From Arcobacter sp. F2176 (lineage in GTDB: Bacteria; Campylobacterota; Campylobacteria; Campylobacterales; Arcobacteraceae): 64,000 nucleotides of DNA. The stretch spans positions 124,001 through 188,000 of the forward strand of contig NZ_PDJV01000005.1 in the NCBI RefSeq assembly GCF_004116465.1. The letters are read 5' to 3'. Positions 32,623-41,636 of this stretch are shown here, in pieces; within the stretch, counting starts at the first letter, position 1; every line of letters starts with the position of its first letter. Made by a program: the position numbers and the translations under genes. A model generated the notes under the pieces. It had not been told where the DNA came from, did not search any database, and worked only from the letters and a program-made list of their open reading frames with translations.

Positions 32623-33570
32623 ATGAAAAAATTTATATTATTGGTATTTTTAGGTTCTATACCTACTTTTTTATTTGCTACACAATTTATTACAATAGGT
32701 ACAGGTGGAGTAACTGGAACATATTATCCAACTGGTGGGAAAATCTGTAAGTTTGTAAATAAAGCAAAAGAAAAAACAAATATTAGATGTTCTATTGAAT
32801 CAACAGGTGGTTCTGTTTTTAATGTAAAAGCAATAAAAAGTGGTGAGTTGGATTTTGCAATTGTTCAATCAGATATTGTTTATCAAGCATCAAAAGGTAT
32901 AGGGAAATTTAAGGGTGAAGAATTTCCTAAATTAAGATCAGTACTTGCTATTTATCCTGAATCATTTACTTTAGTTACAAGAAAAGATGCAAATATAAAT
33001 GGCATTACGGATATAAAAGGTAAAAGAATAAATATAGGAAATCTAGGCTCAGGCACTGAAGCCACTGCATTAGCTTTATTTAAAACTTTAAATATAGAAA
33101 CATCTGATTTATCATATGTTGGTAATCTAAAATCTTCAGCAATGCCAGATGCCCTAAGGGATAATAAACTTGATGGATACTTTTATATGGTCGGTCATCC
33201 AACAGCGAATATTAAAGATGCCTCAAACTCTACAGATACTATAATTGTCCCAATCACAGGAGCAAAAGTTGATAAGTTTGTTAAAGAACATCCATACTTC
33301 ACAAAAACTGATATTCCAGGTGGTATTTATAGGGGTAACCCAAAAGAGATACCAACTTTTGCTGTAAAGGCTGTATTAGTTGCAAATTCTACGATGAGCG
33401 ATAAAGCTGTTTATACCGTAGTAAAACAGATTATGGAAAACTTTAATGAATTTAAAAAAGCCCATCTAGCACTTACACCTATTACCAAAAAATCTTTTTT
33501 AGAAGGATTATCTGCTCCATTACATACTGGTGCTAAAAAATATTTCAAAGAGATTGGATTGATAAAATAA
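32623..33570 (+). CDS. TAXI-family TRAP solute-binding protein
   Basis: A 315-residue secreted protein (signal MKKFILLVFLGSIPTFLFA). The TAXI hallmark TIGTGGVTGTYYPTGG is followed by CSIESTGGSVFNVKAIKSGELDFAIVQSD and GTEATALALFKTLNI. TAXI binding proteins capture small carboxylates or amino acids such as glutamate for TRAP transporters with a fused DctQM permease. No permease lies next to this gene; an AraC regulator follows 6 bases on. The permease may be elsewhere, or the protein may serve another transporter or sensor. Confidence 0.9.
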   Translation: MKKFILLVFLGSIPTFLFATQFITIGTGGVTGTYYPTGGKICKFVNKAKEKTNIRCSIESTGGSVFNVKAIKSGELDFAIVQSDIVYQASKGIGKFKGEEFPKLRSVLAIYPESFTLVTRKDANINGITDIKGKRINIGNLGSGTEATALALFKTLNIETSDLSYVGNLKSSAMPDALRDNKLDGYFYMVGHPTANIKDASNSTDTIIVPITGAKVDKFVKEHPYFTKTDIPGGIYRGNPKEIPTFAVKAVLVANSTMSDKAVYTVVKQIMENFNEFKKAHLALTPITKKSFLEGLSAPLHTGAKKYFKEIGLIK

Positions 33571-33576
33571 TTTAAA

Positions 33577-34386
33577 ATGAACAAAACCCAATTTTTTATA
33601 GATGAAAAAATTCCTTATATTGAACTAAGATACTCTAAGACCAAATTAAACTATAAAGAGCACTTGCACGATGATTTATCAATAGGTGCTTTAGTTAGTG
33701 GAAAAAGAGAATATACAAATAAAAACAATAAATATATAATTGCAAAAAATAGTTTAGCAATAGTAAATCCAAATATAATTCACTCTTGTAATAATATCAC
33801 TAGTGAAGAGACAAGTTATTATATGCTTTATATAAAAAAACAATGGCTGTTTAAAATACAAAAAGAGTTAAATCCAGCTTTAAACTCTTTTGTTCCTTTT
33901 TCTAAAGAATTTCTTGAAAATAAAAAAGAGTATGAAGATTTTATTAAATTATGTGAAGTGATTTTTTCTTCTGAACTCTATTTAGAAAAAGAGGTTTTAT
34001 TATTGGAATTTATTTCAAATTTATACTTAAATCATTGTGATTTTAAAATAGACTCAAAAGAGAGTTATAAAACAAAAGTAAAAGATATTATGGAATATCT
34101 AAATAAAAATATTAGTGAGAATATATCTTTAGATGAACTATCAAAAAAGTTTAATCTTTCTACATTTTATATTATCAAACTTTTTAAAAAAGAGTTAGGA
34201 ATATCTGTATATTCATATTTTATCAATCTAAAAATTGAGTATGCGAAGGTACTACTAAAAAAAGGCATAAGTATAGTAGAGACTGCTTTAGAGTGTGGCT
34301 TTTATGACCAAAGCCATTTGCATAGAAACTTTTTAAAAATCGTAGCCTTAACTCCAAAAGAGTATCAGGACAACTTCGTACAATAA
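33577..34386 (+). CDS. AraC-family transcriptional regulator
   Basis: A 269-residue regulator. The N-terminal cupin-like sensing domain (1-150) has YKEHLHDDLSIGALVSGKR and IIHSCN, typical of the AraC_binding fold. The C-terminal double HTH (about 170-269) has SLDELSKKFNLSTFYIIKLF and the second helix-turn-helix ending ECGFYDQSHLHRNFLKIVALTPKEY. It lies between a TAXI binding protein and a LysE-type exporter; regulation of the exporter is a common arrangement for this subfamily, but the target is not certain. Confidence 0.92.
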   Translation: MNKTQFFIDEKIPYIELRYSKTKLNYKEHLHDDLSIGALVSGKREYTNKNNKYIIAKNSLAIVNPNIIHSCNNITSEETSYYMLYIKKQWLFKIQKELNPALNSFVPFSKEFLENKKEYEDFIKLCEVIFSSELYLEKEVLLLEFISNLYLNHCDFKIDSKESYKTKVKDIMEYLNKNISENISLDELSKKFNLSTFYIIKLFKKELGISVYSYFINLKIEYAKVLLKKGISIVETALECGFYDQSHLHRNFLKIVALTPKEYQDNFVQ

Positions 34387-34426
34387 AAATATTTTTTATT
34401 TGTATAGACTTCTAAAAAGGAAGTTT

Positions 34427-35059
34427 ATGAATATAGATATTTTTATACAAGGTTTTATTCCCCTAGCACTTGCACACTTTATTGCACTTCTAAGTCCTGG
34501 TGCTGATTTTTTTATATTAGTTTCAAGCTCTTCAAAAAATGGAAAAACAGCAGGTATTCTTACAGCTTTTGGTATTGCTTTTGCAAATGGACTTTATATT
34601 TTATTTGCTCTTTTTGGAATTTTACTTATTCAAAATAATCAAATACTTTTTATAAGTATAAAACTAGTAGGTGCTCTATATTTATTATACTTATCTTATC
34701 ACTTGATATTTTCAAAACAAAGGGAGTTATTTAAAAATGATAAAAATATCAAAAGAACAAAAGAGTTATTAAAAAACTTTCTAAAAGGATTTTTATCAGC
34801 AATATTAAATCCGAAAAATTCAATATTTTATTTCACTATGTTTTCTATTTCAAGCACGCATAAAATACCCTTGGATTTTCAGATAATTTATGCCTTTTGG
34901 ATGTTTTTTGTAGTTTTATTTTGGGATATTTTTATCGTATATTTAATCAATTCAAAAAATAATAGAGTTCTAATACAAAAATACTCAAATAAAATAGAGA
35001 AGATCTCAGGAGTGATTCTTTTTGTATTAGGTTTTGCAATTTTGATAAGTCTATTTTAA
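34427..35059 (+). CDS. LysE-family amino-acid/homoserine exporter
   Basis: A 210-residue inner-membrane protein of about six helices. I choose the ATG at 34427, preceded by AAAAAGG; the frame extends to a TTG at 34400 but without a ribosome-binding site. LysE/RhtB features are HFIALLSPGADFFILVSSSS near the start (family motif PGP), GFLSAILNPKNSIFYFTMFS in the middle and VLFVLGFAILI at the end. It exports amino acids or homoserine lactone-like compounds. It lies 40 bases after an AraC gene that may regulate it. Confidence 0.87.
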   Translation: MNIDIFIQGFIPLALAHFIALLSPGADFFILVSSSSKNGKTAGILTAFGIAFANGLYILFALFGILLIQNNQILFISIKLVGALYLLYLSYHLIFSKQRELFKNDKNIKRTKELLKNFLKGFLSAILNPKNSIFYFTMFSISSTHKIPLDFQIIYAFWMFFVVLFWDIFIVYLINSKNNRVLIQKYSNKIEKISGVILFVLGFAILISLF

Positions 35060-35071
35060 ATAAAATAGACT

Positions 35072-35845
35072 TTAGTCAAAAATAGATTTTACATTCATAT
35101 TTGAAATATACTTTTCTACTTTTTTTCTACTTTCAGTCAATAAGTCAATTACTTTGTCTTTTTTCTTTTGAGAACTTCTAAATAAAGGTATAGATACACT
35201 AATAGCTGCTAAAACAAGATTATCTTTGATAATAGGAACCGCAATACACTCAACTTCTTTCATTCCTTCTTCTCTCTCTGTTGCATATCCATTTTGGTCT
35301 ATTTTTATAATATCTTCATACAAGTCTTTAATTGAGGTAATCGTGTTTTCTGTTCTTCTTTCAAGTTCACCTGGAAAGACATTTTCCAACTCTTTAAATG
35401 AATGCTTGAAAAGTAATGCTTTTCCAAGTGCACTACAATTTGCGGGGAATTGTACACCTACTGAAGTTGCTAATTGAATGGGATTAGAAGCATTTACTTT
35501 TTCTACATATAATACTTCATGCTTATTAAGAACCCCTAGTTGACAGATTTCATTACAGCTTGCAACAATTCTATTCATCTCTTCTTTTATAAACTTCACA
35601 ATTGCATTATTTTTATTTACAGAAGAAGATACACTTAATATTCCAATATAAATAGAATACTTTAATGTTATCTCATTATAAGCTAGATAATTATAATAAA
35701 CTAGTGTTTTAAGTATAGGTGATAAACTCGTTTTTGGTATGTCCAAAAGCTTAGAAATTTCAGTTAAGGTATAACCTTCTTTGTTATTAGAAATTAACTC
35801 AAGAATATTGATGATTCTTGAAGTTGTCGAATGTAGTGCCTTCAA
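35072..35845 (-). CDS. IclR-family transcriptional regulator of the sugar-acid genes
   Basis: A 257-residue IclR protein. The N-terminal winged helix (5-75) has SRIINILELISNNKEGYTLTEISKLLDIPKTSLSPIL. The C-terminal effector domain (90-250) has NASNPIQLATSVGVQFPANCSALGKALL and YATEREEGMKEVECIAVPI. It is divergent from the DapA-like/rhmD operon, with a shared 189-base region. IclR proteins usually bind short palindromes and respond to a pathway intermediate. Tandem CTTATATAAG elements upstream of both catabolic operons are the likely binding sites. Confidence 0.9.
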   Translation of the reverse strand: MKALHSTTSRIINILELISNNKEGYTLTEISKLLDIPKTSLSPILKTLVYYNYLAYNEITLKYSIYIGILSVSSSVNKNNAIVKFIKEEMNRIVASCNEICQLGVLNKHEVLYVEKVNASNPIQLATSVGVQFPANCSALGKALLFKHSFKELENVFPGELERRTENTITSIKDLYEDIIKIDQNGYATEREEGMKEVECIAVPIIKDNLVLAAISVSIPLFRSSQKKKDKVIDLLTESRKKVEKYISNMNVKSIFD

Positions 35846-35942
35846 TATTTCTCCATATAAAACTCATTAAAATTGCGTAAGAAAAATATTATATCATATT
35901 AAAATATAAAGCTAAGAATTTAAAAATTCTAAGAATTTTACC

Positions 35943-35971
35943 TTGACAAAATACAAAAAAAACATTAAACT
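35943..35971 (+). promoter_or_regulatory. Sigma-70 promoter of the aldolase-rhmD operon
   Basis: A perfect -35 TTGACA (35943-35948), a 17-base spacer and a weak -10 TAAACT (35966-35971) precede the tandem operator. Transcription would start near 35978. Confidence 0.5.
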
Positions 35972-35979
35972 TATCTAAA

Positions 35980-36007
35980 CCTATATAAGTTCTTATACTT
36001 ATATAAG
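35980..36007. promoter_or_regulatory. Tandem palindromic operator (candidate IclR site)
   Basis: CCTATATAAG (35980-35989) and CTTATATAAG (35998-36007) have an 18-bp repeat distance and are followed by TAC. The same two-element layout with the same 18-bp spacing lies upstream of the TRAP operon at 42757-42784. It covers the likely transcription start of the aldolase gene, consistent with repression. Confidence 0.65.
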
Positions 36008-36034
36008 TACTATATAAAAACTAAGGAGAGGTTT

Positions 36035-36931
36035 ATGGGTAAAATTCAAGGGGTATTTCCACCTTTAATAACTGTATTTAATGAAGATTCAACAATAGAT
36101 ATTGATTCTATAAAAAAACACATAGATTTTTTAATTGAAAAAGGCGTAGATGGGGTAGCTATTTTAGGTACAACGGGGGAGTTTTTTTCACTTTCATTTG
36201 AAGAAAAGAAATTTTTAGTTGAAAATATATTAGCACATACAAAAAATAGAATAAAAGTTATAGTAGGGGTTGGAGAAACAAATTCAAGTAAAGCATTTAA
36301 ATTTATAGACTATTTAGAAGATAAAGATGTAGAAGCATTGTTAGTTATTAACCCTTATTTTGTTGTTTATGATGAAGATACAATTGTAAAATACTATAGT
36401 GAAATATGTAATAGAACATCTAAAAATGTGCTTATTTACAATTTCCCAACATTGAGTGGATTTGATTTTACTTATGATGTTGTAAGAAGAATAGCCTTAA
36501 ATAATAATAATTTAGCAGGGATAAAAGAGACTGTTGAAGATATAAAACATATTGAAAAAATGTTAAAAATAAAAGATGAGAAAAAAGATTTTTCTGTTTT
36601 TTGTGCCTTTGAAAGCCAAGCAATAGAAGCCTTAAAACTAGGTGTTGATGGATTTATCAATGCTACTGTAAACTTTGCACCTGAATTTACTGTAAATACA
36701 TATAAATATTTTAATGAAGGAAATGAAGAACTTACAAAAGAGTACTTTGATAAAATGAATAGTGCAATGAAAGTTTATACATATAGCCAACCTCTTTTAC
36801 AAGCTTGTAAACAAGCTGTATATTTTAGAGTACTAAAAGAAGATAAATATGAAAAATTACCAGCATATTCTTTAAGTGAAGAGAAAAAGAAAGCACTTAA
36901 AAATGACTTGCAAAAACTTAATATCTTATAA
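36035..36931 (+). CDS. DapA-family lyase, likely 2-keto-3-deoxy sugar-acid aldolase
   Basis: A 298-residue class I (Schiff base) aldolase of the DapA/NAL superfamily. GTTGEF, the catalytic Tyr in IYNFPTLSG and the Schiff-base Lys in AGIKET are readable. Dihydrodipicolinate synthase is unlikely because the gene is operonic with L-rhamnonate dehydratase. It most plausibly cleaves the dehydratase product, 2-keto-3-deoxy-L-rhamnonate, to pyruvate and L-lactaldehyde. In E. coli this step uses an HpaI-type (YfaU, class II) aldolase instead, so this would be a non-homologous replacement. The ribosome-binding site is AAGGAGAGG. Confidence 0.8.
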   Translation: MGKIQGVFPPLITVFNEDSTIDIDSIKKHIDFLIEKGVDGVAILGTTGEFFSLSFEEKKFLVENILAHTKNRIKVIVGVGETNSSKAFKFIDYLEDKDVEALLVINPYFVVYDEDTIVKYYSEICNRTSKNVLIYNFPTLSGFDFTYDVVRRIALNNNNLAGIKETVEDIKHIEKMLKIKDEKKDFSVFCAFESQAIEALKLGVDGFINATVNFAPEFTVNTYKYFNEGNEELTKEYFDKMNSAMKVYTYSQPLLQACKQAVYFRVLKEDKYEKLPAYSLSEEKKKALKNDLQKLNIL

Positions 36932-36945
36932 TTAAAAGGTAAATT

Positions 36946-38130
36946 ATGGAAATGTCAAAAAGAACAATTAAAAGTATCCGAGCTTATGTAGTAAGCGGTG
37001 GTGGTGCTGATTACCACGACCAAGGTGAAGAGCATTGGATTGTTAATCAAATATCAACTCCTATGAGCCTTTTTCCTGAATATAAACAAACAAGAACAAG
37101 CTTTGGAATTAATGCCCTTAAAACTATTGTAGTAGAAGTTGAAGACAATACTGGAAATGTAGGTTTTGGTATCTCAACTGGTGGTTACCCAGCTGCATGG
37201 CTAGTAATGAATCATATAGATAGATTTATTGTAGGTCAAAATCCCTCAGACATCGAAAAGATGTGGGAACAAATGTACAGAGGAACACTTTATTATGGTA
37301 GAAAAGGTATCGTAATGAATGCTATTTCTGCTGTAGACCTTGCCCTTTGGGATTTACTAGGTAAAATTAGAAATGAACCTGTTTATTCTATGATTGGTGG
37401 AAAAGTTAGAGATGAATTAGAATTTTATGCCACAGGTCCTAGACCAGATTTAGCAAAAGAGATGGGATTTATTGGTGGAAAGATGCCACTAGTATATGGT
37501 CCAGCTGATGGGGAAGAGGGATTAAGAAAAAACATAGAATATGCAAGAAAAATGAGAGAAGCTGTTGGTGATGATTTTATGCTAATGTGGGATTGTTGGA
37601 TGTCACTAGATCTTCCATATGCAAAAAAACTTATGCATGAATCTGAAAAATTAGGTATGAAATGGATTGAAGAGTGTTTTAATCCTGATGATTATTGGGC
37701 TTATAGAGACTTAAAAAAAGCAGCTGGTAATACTATGATGGTAACAGGTGGAGAACATGAAGCTACTAAATATGGTTTCAAAATGTTAATTGAAATGTGT
37801 GACCTTGATATCTTACAACCAGATGTTGGTTGGTGTGGTGGTATGACTGAACTAATCAAAATAGGTAATCTAGCTGAAGCAGCAGGGAAGTTAGTTATTC
37901 CACATGGAAGTGGTGTTTATAGCCACCATTATGTTATTACTAAACTATCTTCACCTTTTACTGAGTGTTTAATGATGGCACCAAAAGCTGATAAAGTTTT
38001 ACCACAATATTATCCACTACTATTAGATGAGCCAGTTCCAGTAAATGGGAGACTAAAAGTTTCTGATAAACCAGGGTTTGGTGTTACTTTAAATAGAGAA
38101 AATCTAGTAGAAGTGAAAAAAGAAGCTTAA
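36946..38130 (+). CDS. rhmD: L-rhamnonate dehydratase (enolase superfamily)
   Basis: A 394-residue enzyme closely resembling E. coli YfaW/RhmD over its full length: GGADYHDQGEEHWI, TPMS, SFGINALKT, FYATGPRPDLAKEMGFIGGK, LMWDCWMS, WIEECFNPDD, VTGGEHEAT, LQPDVGWCGG, and VIPHGSGVYSHH. The metal ligands (Asp in WDCW, Glu in IEEC, Glu in GGEH) and the catalytic Asp-His pair (QPDVGW and PHGS) are all present. It removes water from L-rhamnonate to give 2-keto-3-deoxy-L-rhamnonate. It follows the aldolase gene by 14 bases. Confidence 0.92.
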   Translation: MEMSKRTIKSIRAYVVSGGGADYHDQGEEHWIVNQISTPMSLFPEYKQTRTSFGINALKTIVVEVEDNTGNVGFGISTGGYPAAWLVMNHIDRFIVGQNPSDIEKMWEQMYRGTLYYGRKGIVMNAISAVDLALWDLLGKIRNEPVYSMIGGKVRDELEFYATGPRPDLAKEMGFIGGKMPLVYGPADGEEGLRKNIEYARKMREAVGDDFMLMWDCWMSLDLPYAKKLMHESEKLGMKWIEECFNPDDYWAYRDLKKAAGNTMMVTGGEHEATKYGFKMLIEMCDLDILQPDVGWCGGMTELIKIGNLAEAAGKLVIPHGSGVYSHHYVITKLSSPFTECLMMAPKADKVLPQYYPLLLDEPVPVNGRLKVSDKPGFGVTLNRENLVEVKKEA

Positions 38131-38138
38131 CTCTTAAC

Positions 38139-38166
38139 TATGTGAGATAATTTCTTATCTCACATA
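38139..38166 (+). terminator. Hairpin after rhmD
   Basis: TATGTGAGATAA and TTATCTCACATA form a perfect 12-bp stem with a 4-base loop. No T-run follows, so it may stabilise the mRNA end rather than terminate alone. Confidence 0.55.
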
Positions 38167-38249
38167 ACTCTTCAAAAAAATAAATCTAAATACTTTATAT
38201 AAAAATGAAATAATTAATTGTAATAGTTTTTATAGAATTTGTAGTTTTA

Positions 38250-38282
38250 AATAAGTTACCTTAAAAGGTAACTTATTTTTAT
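38250..38282. terminator. Bidirectional rho-independent terminator between rhmD and aldA
   Basis: AATAAGTTACCTT and AAGGTAACTTATT form a perfect 13-bp stem, followed by a run of T on the plus strand and AT-rich sequence on the other side. It separates two converging units. Confidence 0.85.
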
Positions 38283-38289
38283 AGATAGA

Positions 38290-39741
38290 TTATTGTTTAT
38301 TTAAATCGTATTGTAAATATACAACTTTAGTTTGTAAGAATTCTTCTAAACCATGTTTACCATCAGCTCCACCAATACCAGATTTTTTCCATCCAGCGTG
38401 GAAACCTTGCATTGCTTCAAAGTTTTCTCTATTGATATATGTTTCACCACATTTTATCTCTTTGCAAGCTCTCATAGCTATATCAAGGTTTTGTGTATAG
38501 ATTGATGAAGTTAATCCAAACTCACTATCATTTGCTAAAGCAATAGCTTCATCAAGTGTATCAAATGTTACGATTGGAAGTACTGGTCCAAAAATCTCTT
38601 CTTTGATAATATCCATATCTTGTTTTACATCAATTACTACTGTTGGCTCATAGAAGTATCCGTCATCCCTATCGCATCTTTTACCACCAGTTGTAATAGA
38701 AGCTCCTGCTGCAACTGCTGAATCTACTAATTTTTGAACATGAGTAATAGCATCTTCATTAATAAGTGGTCCCATGTCAACTTGTTCTGTTAAAGGATTT
38801 CCACAAGTTAAAGCAGCCATAGATTTTGTGATTCTGTCAGCAAACTCTTTTGCAATACTTTTATGTACATAAACTCTTTCAGCACAATTACAAACTTGTC
38901 CATTATTTGTAACTCTTGAATTCTTGATAGCTTCAACTGCTATATCAAGATTAGCATCTGCCATAACAATCGCAGGTGCTTTTCCACCTAATTCTAAAGA
39001 TACTTTTGTTACATTTTTAGAAGCTGCTTCCATGATTTTAACACCTGTTGGAACACTTCCTGTAAAACTTACGATTCCTACTTTTTCATTTGCTGCAAGT
39101 TCATTTCCAACAGTTGAACCAGATCCAGAAACTAAGTTAAATACACCTTTTGGAAGATCTATTTCATCAACTAATTTTGCAAATTCAAAGGCATTGTTTG
39201 GAGTTTCACCACTTGGTTTTATAACAATAGTATTACCTGTTAAAAGTGCAGGAGCTAATTTTCTTGCAATTAAGAAAAATGGGAAATTCCAAGGTAAGAC
39301 ACCAGTTGCTACTCCTATTGGTAATTTAAATAAAAAGATATTTTCATTTGGTCTATCACTTTGGATTATTTCACCTTCATATCTTCTCGCCCATTCTGCC
39401 ATATAATCCAAATAATCAGCAGTAAAATTAACTTCAACTTCTGCTAAACCTAATACTTTACCTTGTTCTTCAGTGATAGTTTTTGCAAGCATATCACTAT
39501 TTTCTCTAATTTTTTGTGCAATCTTTCTAAGATAATTACCACGCTCTACTGCTGGTAATTTTCCCCATGAATCTTGTGCATTGTGCGCTGCATCAATTGC
39601 AACTTTTGCATCTTCTGCATTTCCTTTTGGGATATAAGAAATAATCTCTTTTGTTGAAGGATTAATTACGGGAGTTGTTTCACCTTTATTAGAAACAAAC
39701 TCTCCATTAATATACATTTCATAAACTCTTTTTTCTGACAT
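38290..39741 (-). CDS. aldA: NAD-dependent aldehyde dehydrogenase, likely L-lactaldehyde dehydrogenase (AldA-like)
   Basis: A 483-residue ALDH, similar in length to E. coli AldA. The coenzyme-binding PWNFP and GSVPTGVKIMEAASKN, the catalytic Glu in LELGGKAP and the nucleophile Cys in NNGQVCNCAERVYVH are present, and the C-terminal NRENFEAMQGFHAGWKKSGIGG is like AldA. It would oxidise L-lactaldehyde, the product of the rhamnonate pathway, to lactate. It is the last gene of the TRAP transporter operon (57 bases after dctM), and so falls under the same candidate operator. Confidence 0.88.
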   Translation of the reverse strand: MSEKRVYEMYINGEFVSNKGETTPVINPSTKEIISYIPKGNAEDAKVAIDAAHNAQDSWGKLPAVERGNYLRKIAQKIRENSDMLAKTITEEQGKVLGLAEVEVNFTADYLDYMAEWARRYEGEIIQSDRPNENIFLFKLPIGVATGVLPWNFPFFLIARKLAPALLTGNTIVIKPSGETPNNAFEFAKLVDEIDLPKGVFNLVSGSGSTVGNELAANEKVGIVSFTGSVPTGVKIMEAASKNVTKVSLELGGKAPAIVMADANLDIAVEAIKNSRVTNNGQVCNCAERVYVHKSIAKEFADRITKSMAALTCGNPLTEQVDMGPLINEDAITHVQKLVDSAVAAGASITTGGKRCDRDDGYFYEPTVVIDVKQDMDIIKEEIFGPVLPIVTFDTLDEAIALANDSEFGLTSSIYTQNLDIAMRACKEIKCGETYINRENFEAMQGFHAGWKKSGIGGADGKHGLEEFLQTKVVYLQYDLNKQ

Positions 39742-39798
39742 AATTTTCTCCTTATTAACTTTTATATATTCAAATAATTACAAATAAAATTTATATTT

Positions 39799-41124
39799 TT
39801 ATTTCCACCATAATGCAATTTCTGGAAATACAATTAATACAACAATTGCTAAAGCCTGTAACATTATAAAAGGCATTACAGCTTTAAATATATCACCTAA
39901 TGATACATCTGGCGGAGCAACAGTTTTTAAAATAAATACACCCGTTCCAAATGGAGGGGATAAAAATGCTATTTGCATATTTAAAGCAAACAACACACCA
40001 AACCAAACAGGGTCATAACCTAAGGCAATAACAATTGGCATAAAAATAGGTATTGTTAATAAAACAATTCCAACCCAATCCAAAAACATACCTAAGAAAA
40101 ATAGAATTACCATCATTAAAAATATTATATAAATAGGAGAACCACTTCCATGTGCTAATATTACACCTTTAACAAACTCAATTCCACCCATAAGATTAAA
40201 TACACCTACTAATAAAGTAGCTCCTATTCCTATCCAAATAATAGTACCGCAAGTTTCTAGCGTTTTATAAGCACTATCAACCATCAATTTCCAAGTAAGT
40301 TCTTTTCTTAAATAAACAGAAAGAGTAATACCCAATACACCAATAGCAGAAGATTCTGTAACTGATGCTATACCCATATAAATACTTCCTAAAACACTTG
40401 CTGCAACCAATAATGGTAGAATAACTTTTTTTAAAGACTTAATCTTCTCACTCCAAGGAACATATTCTTGTACTGATTCAGGAACCATACTTGGATTTAA
40501 ATATCCTCTTATTAATACATACGCTATATAAAATCCTGCAAGCATTAAAGCCGGTAAAAATGATGCTGTAAACAAATCTGAAATTGAAACATTTGCTGTT
40601 AAACCAAAAATTATCAATACAATAGATGGAGGAACCATGGTTCCTAAAGCACCACCAGATACAACAACCCCAATTGCAAGTTTTTTATCATAACCCATTT
40701 TTAACATTTGAGGCAGAGCAATCATTCCTAATAAAATTGTTTCACCACCTATAATTCCAGACATTGCAGCTAAAAAAACTGCTAGAACTATAGTTTGTAT
40801 AGCAACACTTCCTCTTATATTACCACTAAAAGATTTCATAGCAGCAAATAAGTCCCTTGATATATTTGACCCATCAAGTATGGCGGCCATCAATACAAAC
40901 ATGGGCACGGACACAAAGGCATAAGATGTAACAAAGGCATAAACTCTTGTTGATATTAAACTTGAAGCTTGAGGTCCAATCCAAAAAAGTAAAAAGAATC
41001 CAGCAACCAAGGCAGTTATAAATGCCAACGGTAAGCCAAGAATCAATAATCCAATTATCATTCCTAGCATCAATAAACTACCAGCTTCTATTCCCATAGA
41101 AGAAATATTAAGTAATTCAAACAT
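39799..41124 (-). CDS. dctM: TRAP transporter large permease (DctM)
   Basis: A 441-residue membrane protein with about twelve helices. TRAP-specific stretches are [55 protein letters not shown] and SPPFGTGVFILKTVAP. It forms the sodium-driven channel for uptake of the bound substrate from DctP. It overlaps dctQ by one base. The cargo is inferred to be a sugar acid such as L-rhamnonate from the operon and regulon. Confidence 0.93.
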   Translation of the reverse strand: MFELLNISSMGIEAGSLLMLGMIIGLLILGLPLAFITALVAGFFLLFWIGPQASSLISTRVYAFVTSYAFVSVPMFVLMAAILDGSNISRDLFAAMKSFSGNIRGSVAIQTIVLAVFLAAMSGIIGGETILLGMIALPQMLKMGYDKKLAIGVVVSGGALGTMVPPSIVLIIFGLTANVSISDLFTASFLPALMLAGFYIAYVLIRGYLNPSMVPESVQEYVPWSEKIKSLKKVILPLLVAASVLGSIYMGIASVTESSAIGVLGITLSVYLRKELTWKLMVDSAYKTLETCGTIIWIGIGATLLVGVFNLMGGIEFVKGVILAHGSGSPIYIIFLMMVILFFLGMFLDWVGIVLLTIPIFMPIVIALGYDPVWFGVLFALNMQIAFLSPPFGTGVFILKTVAPPDVSLGDIFKAVMPFIMLQALAIVVLIVFPEIALWWK

Positions 41125-41636
41125 TATTTTCTCCTAAGTATAGAAATAAATTTAACAAGTACTTGTATAAGCATCAATATTAAAACCAAAAATAAAACAA
41201 GTTTTGATATTGCTGGAAAAGGTGGATTCCATGCAGAACCCGAAGTTTCCATATAAAAAGCACCCCATGGCTTAAACCAAGAACTTTTGAAAAGTAAAAA
41301 AGCTGAATAGTTCATAAATACTAAACAAATTATCAATAATGTTGAGATTAAAATATCAACATAATACTTGTATTTTTTTGATAGCATATCATATAAAATA
41401 GTTATTTTTATATGTCTATCAATTGTTAAAGAGTGTAATCCTCCCCAAATAAATAAAATACCTGCAATCAAAGTTGTTGTTTCTTGAACCCAAGAAGTAG
41501 GTGAATTAAGTACATATCGAGAAAAAACCTCATAACAAATAATGATAAAACAAACTATATAAAAAATACAAATCTTTCGACCGATTAAAATTATTAATCG
41601 GTCAAGTTTATTATATTTCAGCTCAGTATTTTCCAT
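41124..41636 (-). CDS. dctQ: TRAP transporter small permease (DctQ)
   Basis: A 170-residue membrane protein with four hydrophobic helices (about 15-35, 50-70, 95-115 and 148-166), a typical DctQ layout. FSRYVLNSPTSWVQETTTLIAGILFIWGG is the conserved core. It pairs with DctM in the inner membrane. It overlaps dctP and dctM by one base each, showing translational coupling. Confidence 0.9.
   Translation of the reverse strand: MENTELKYNKLDRLIILIGRKICIFYIVCFIIICYEVFSRYVLNSPTSWVQETTTLIAGILFIWGGLHSLTIDRHIKITILYDMLSKKYKYYVDILISTLLIICLVFMNYSAFLLFKSSWFKPWGAFYMETSGSAWNPPFPAISKLVLFLVLILMLIQVLVKFISILRRK

Noticed and set aside
34400-34426. A TTG start extending the LysE-type exporter by nine residues
   Set aside because: The ATG at 34427 has AAAAAGG at a proper distance and gives the usual hydrophobic N-terminus; the extension lacks a ribosome-binding site.
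35055-35085. A terminator between the LysE-type and iclR genes (GACTTTAGTC)
   Set aside because: The stem is only four base pairs; too weak to call.
38924-39406. A 160-codon open frame on the plus strand antisense to aldA
   Set aside because: It lies wholly inside a well-supported conserved gene on the other strand, has no ribosome-binding site and no recognisable domain.
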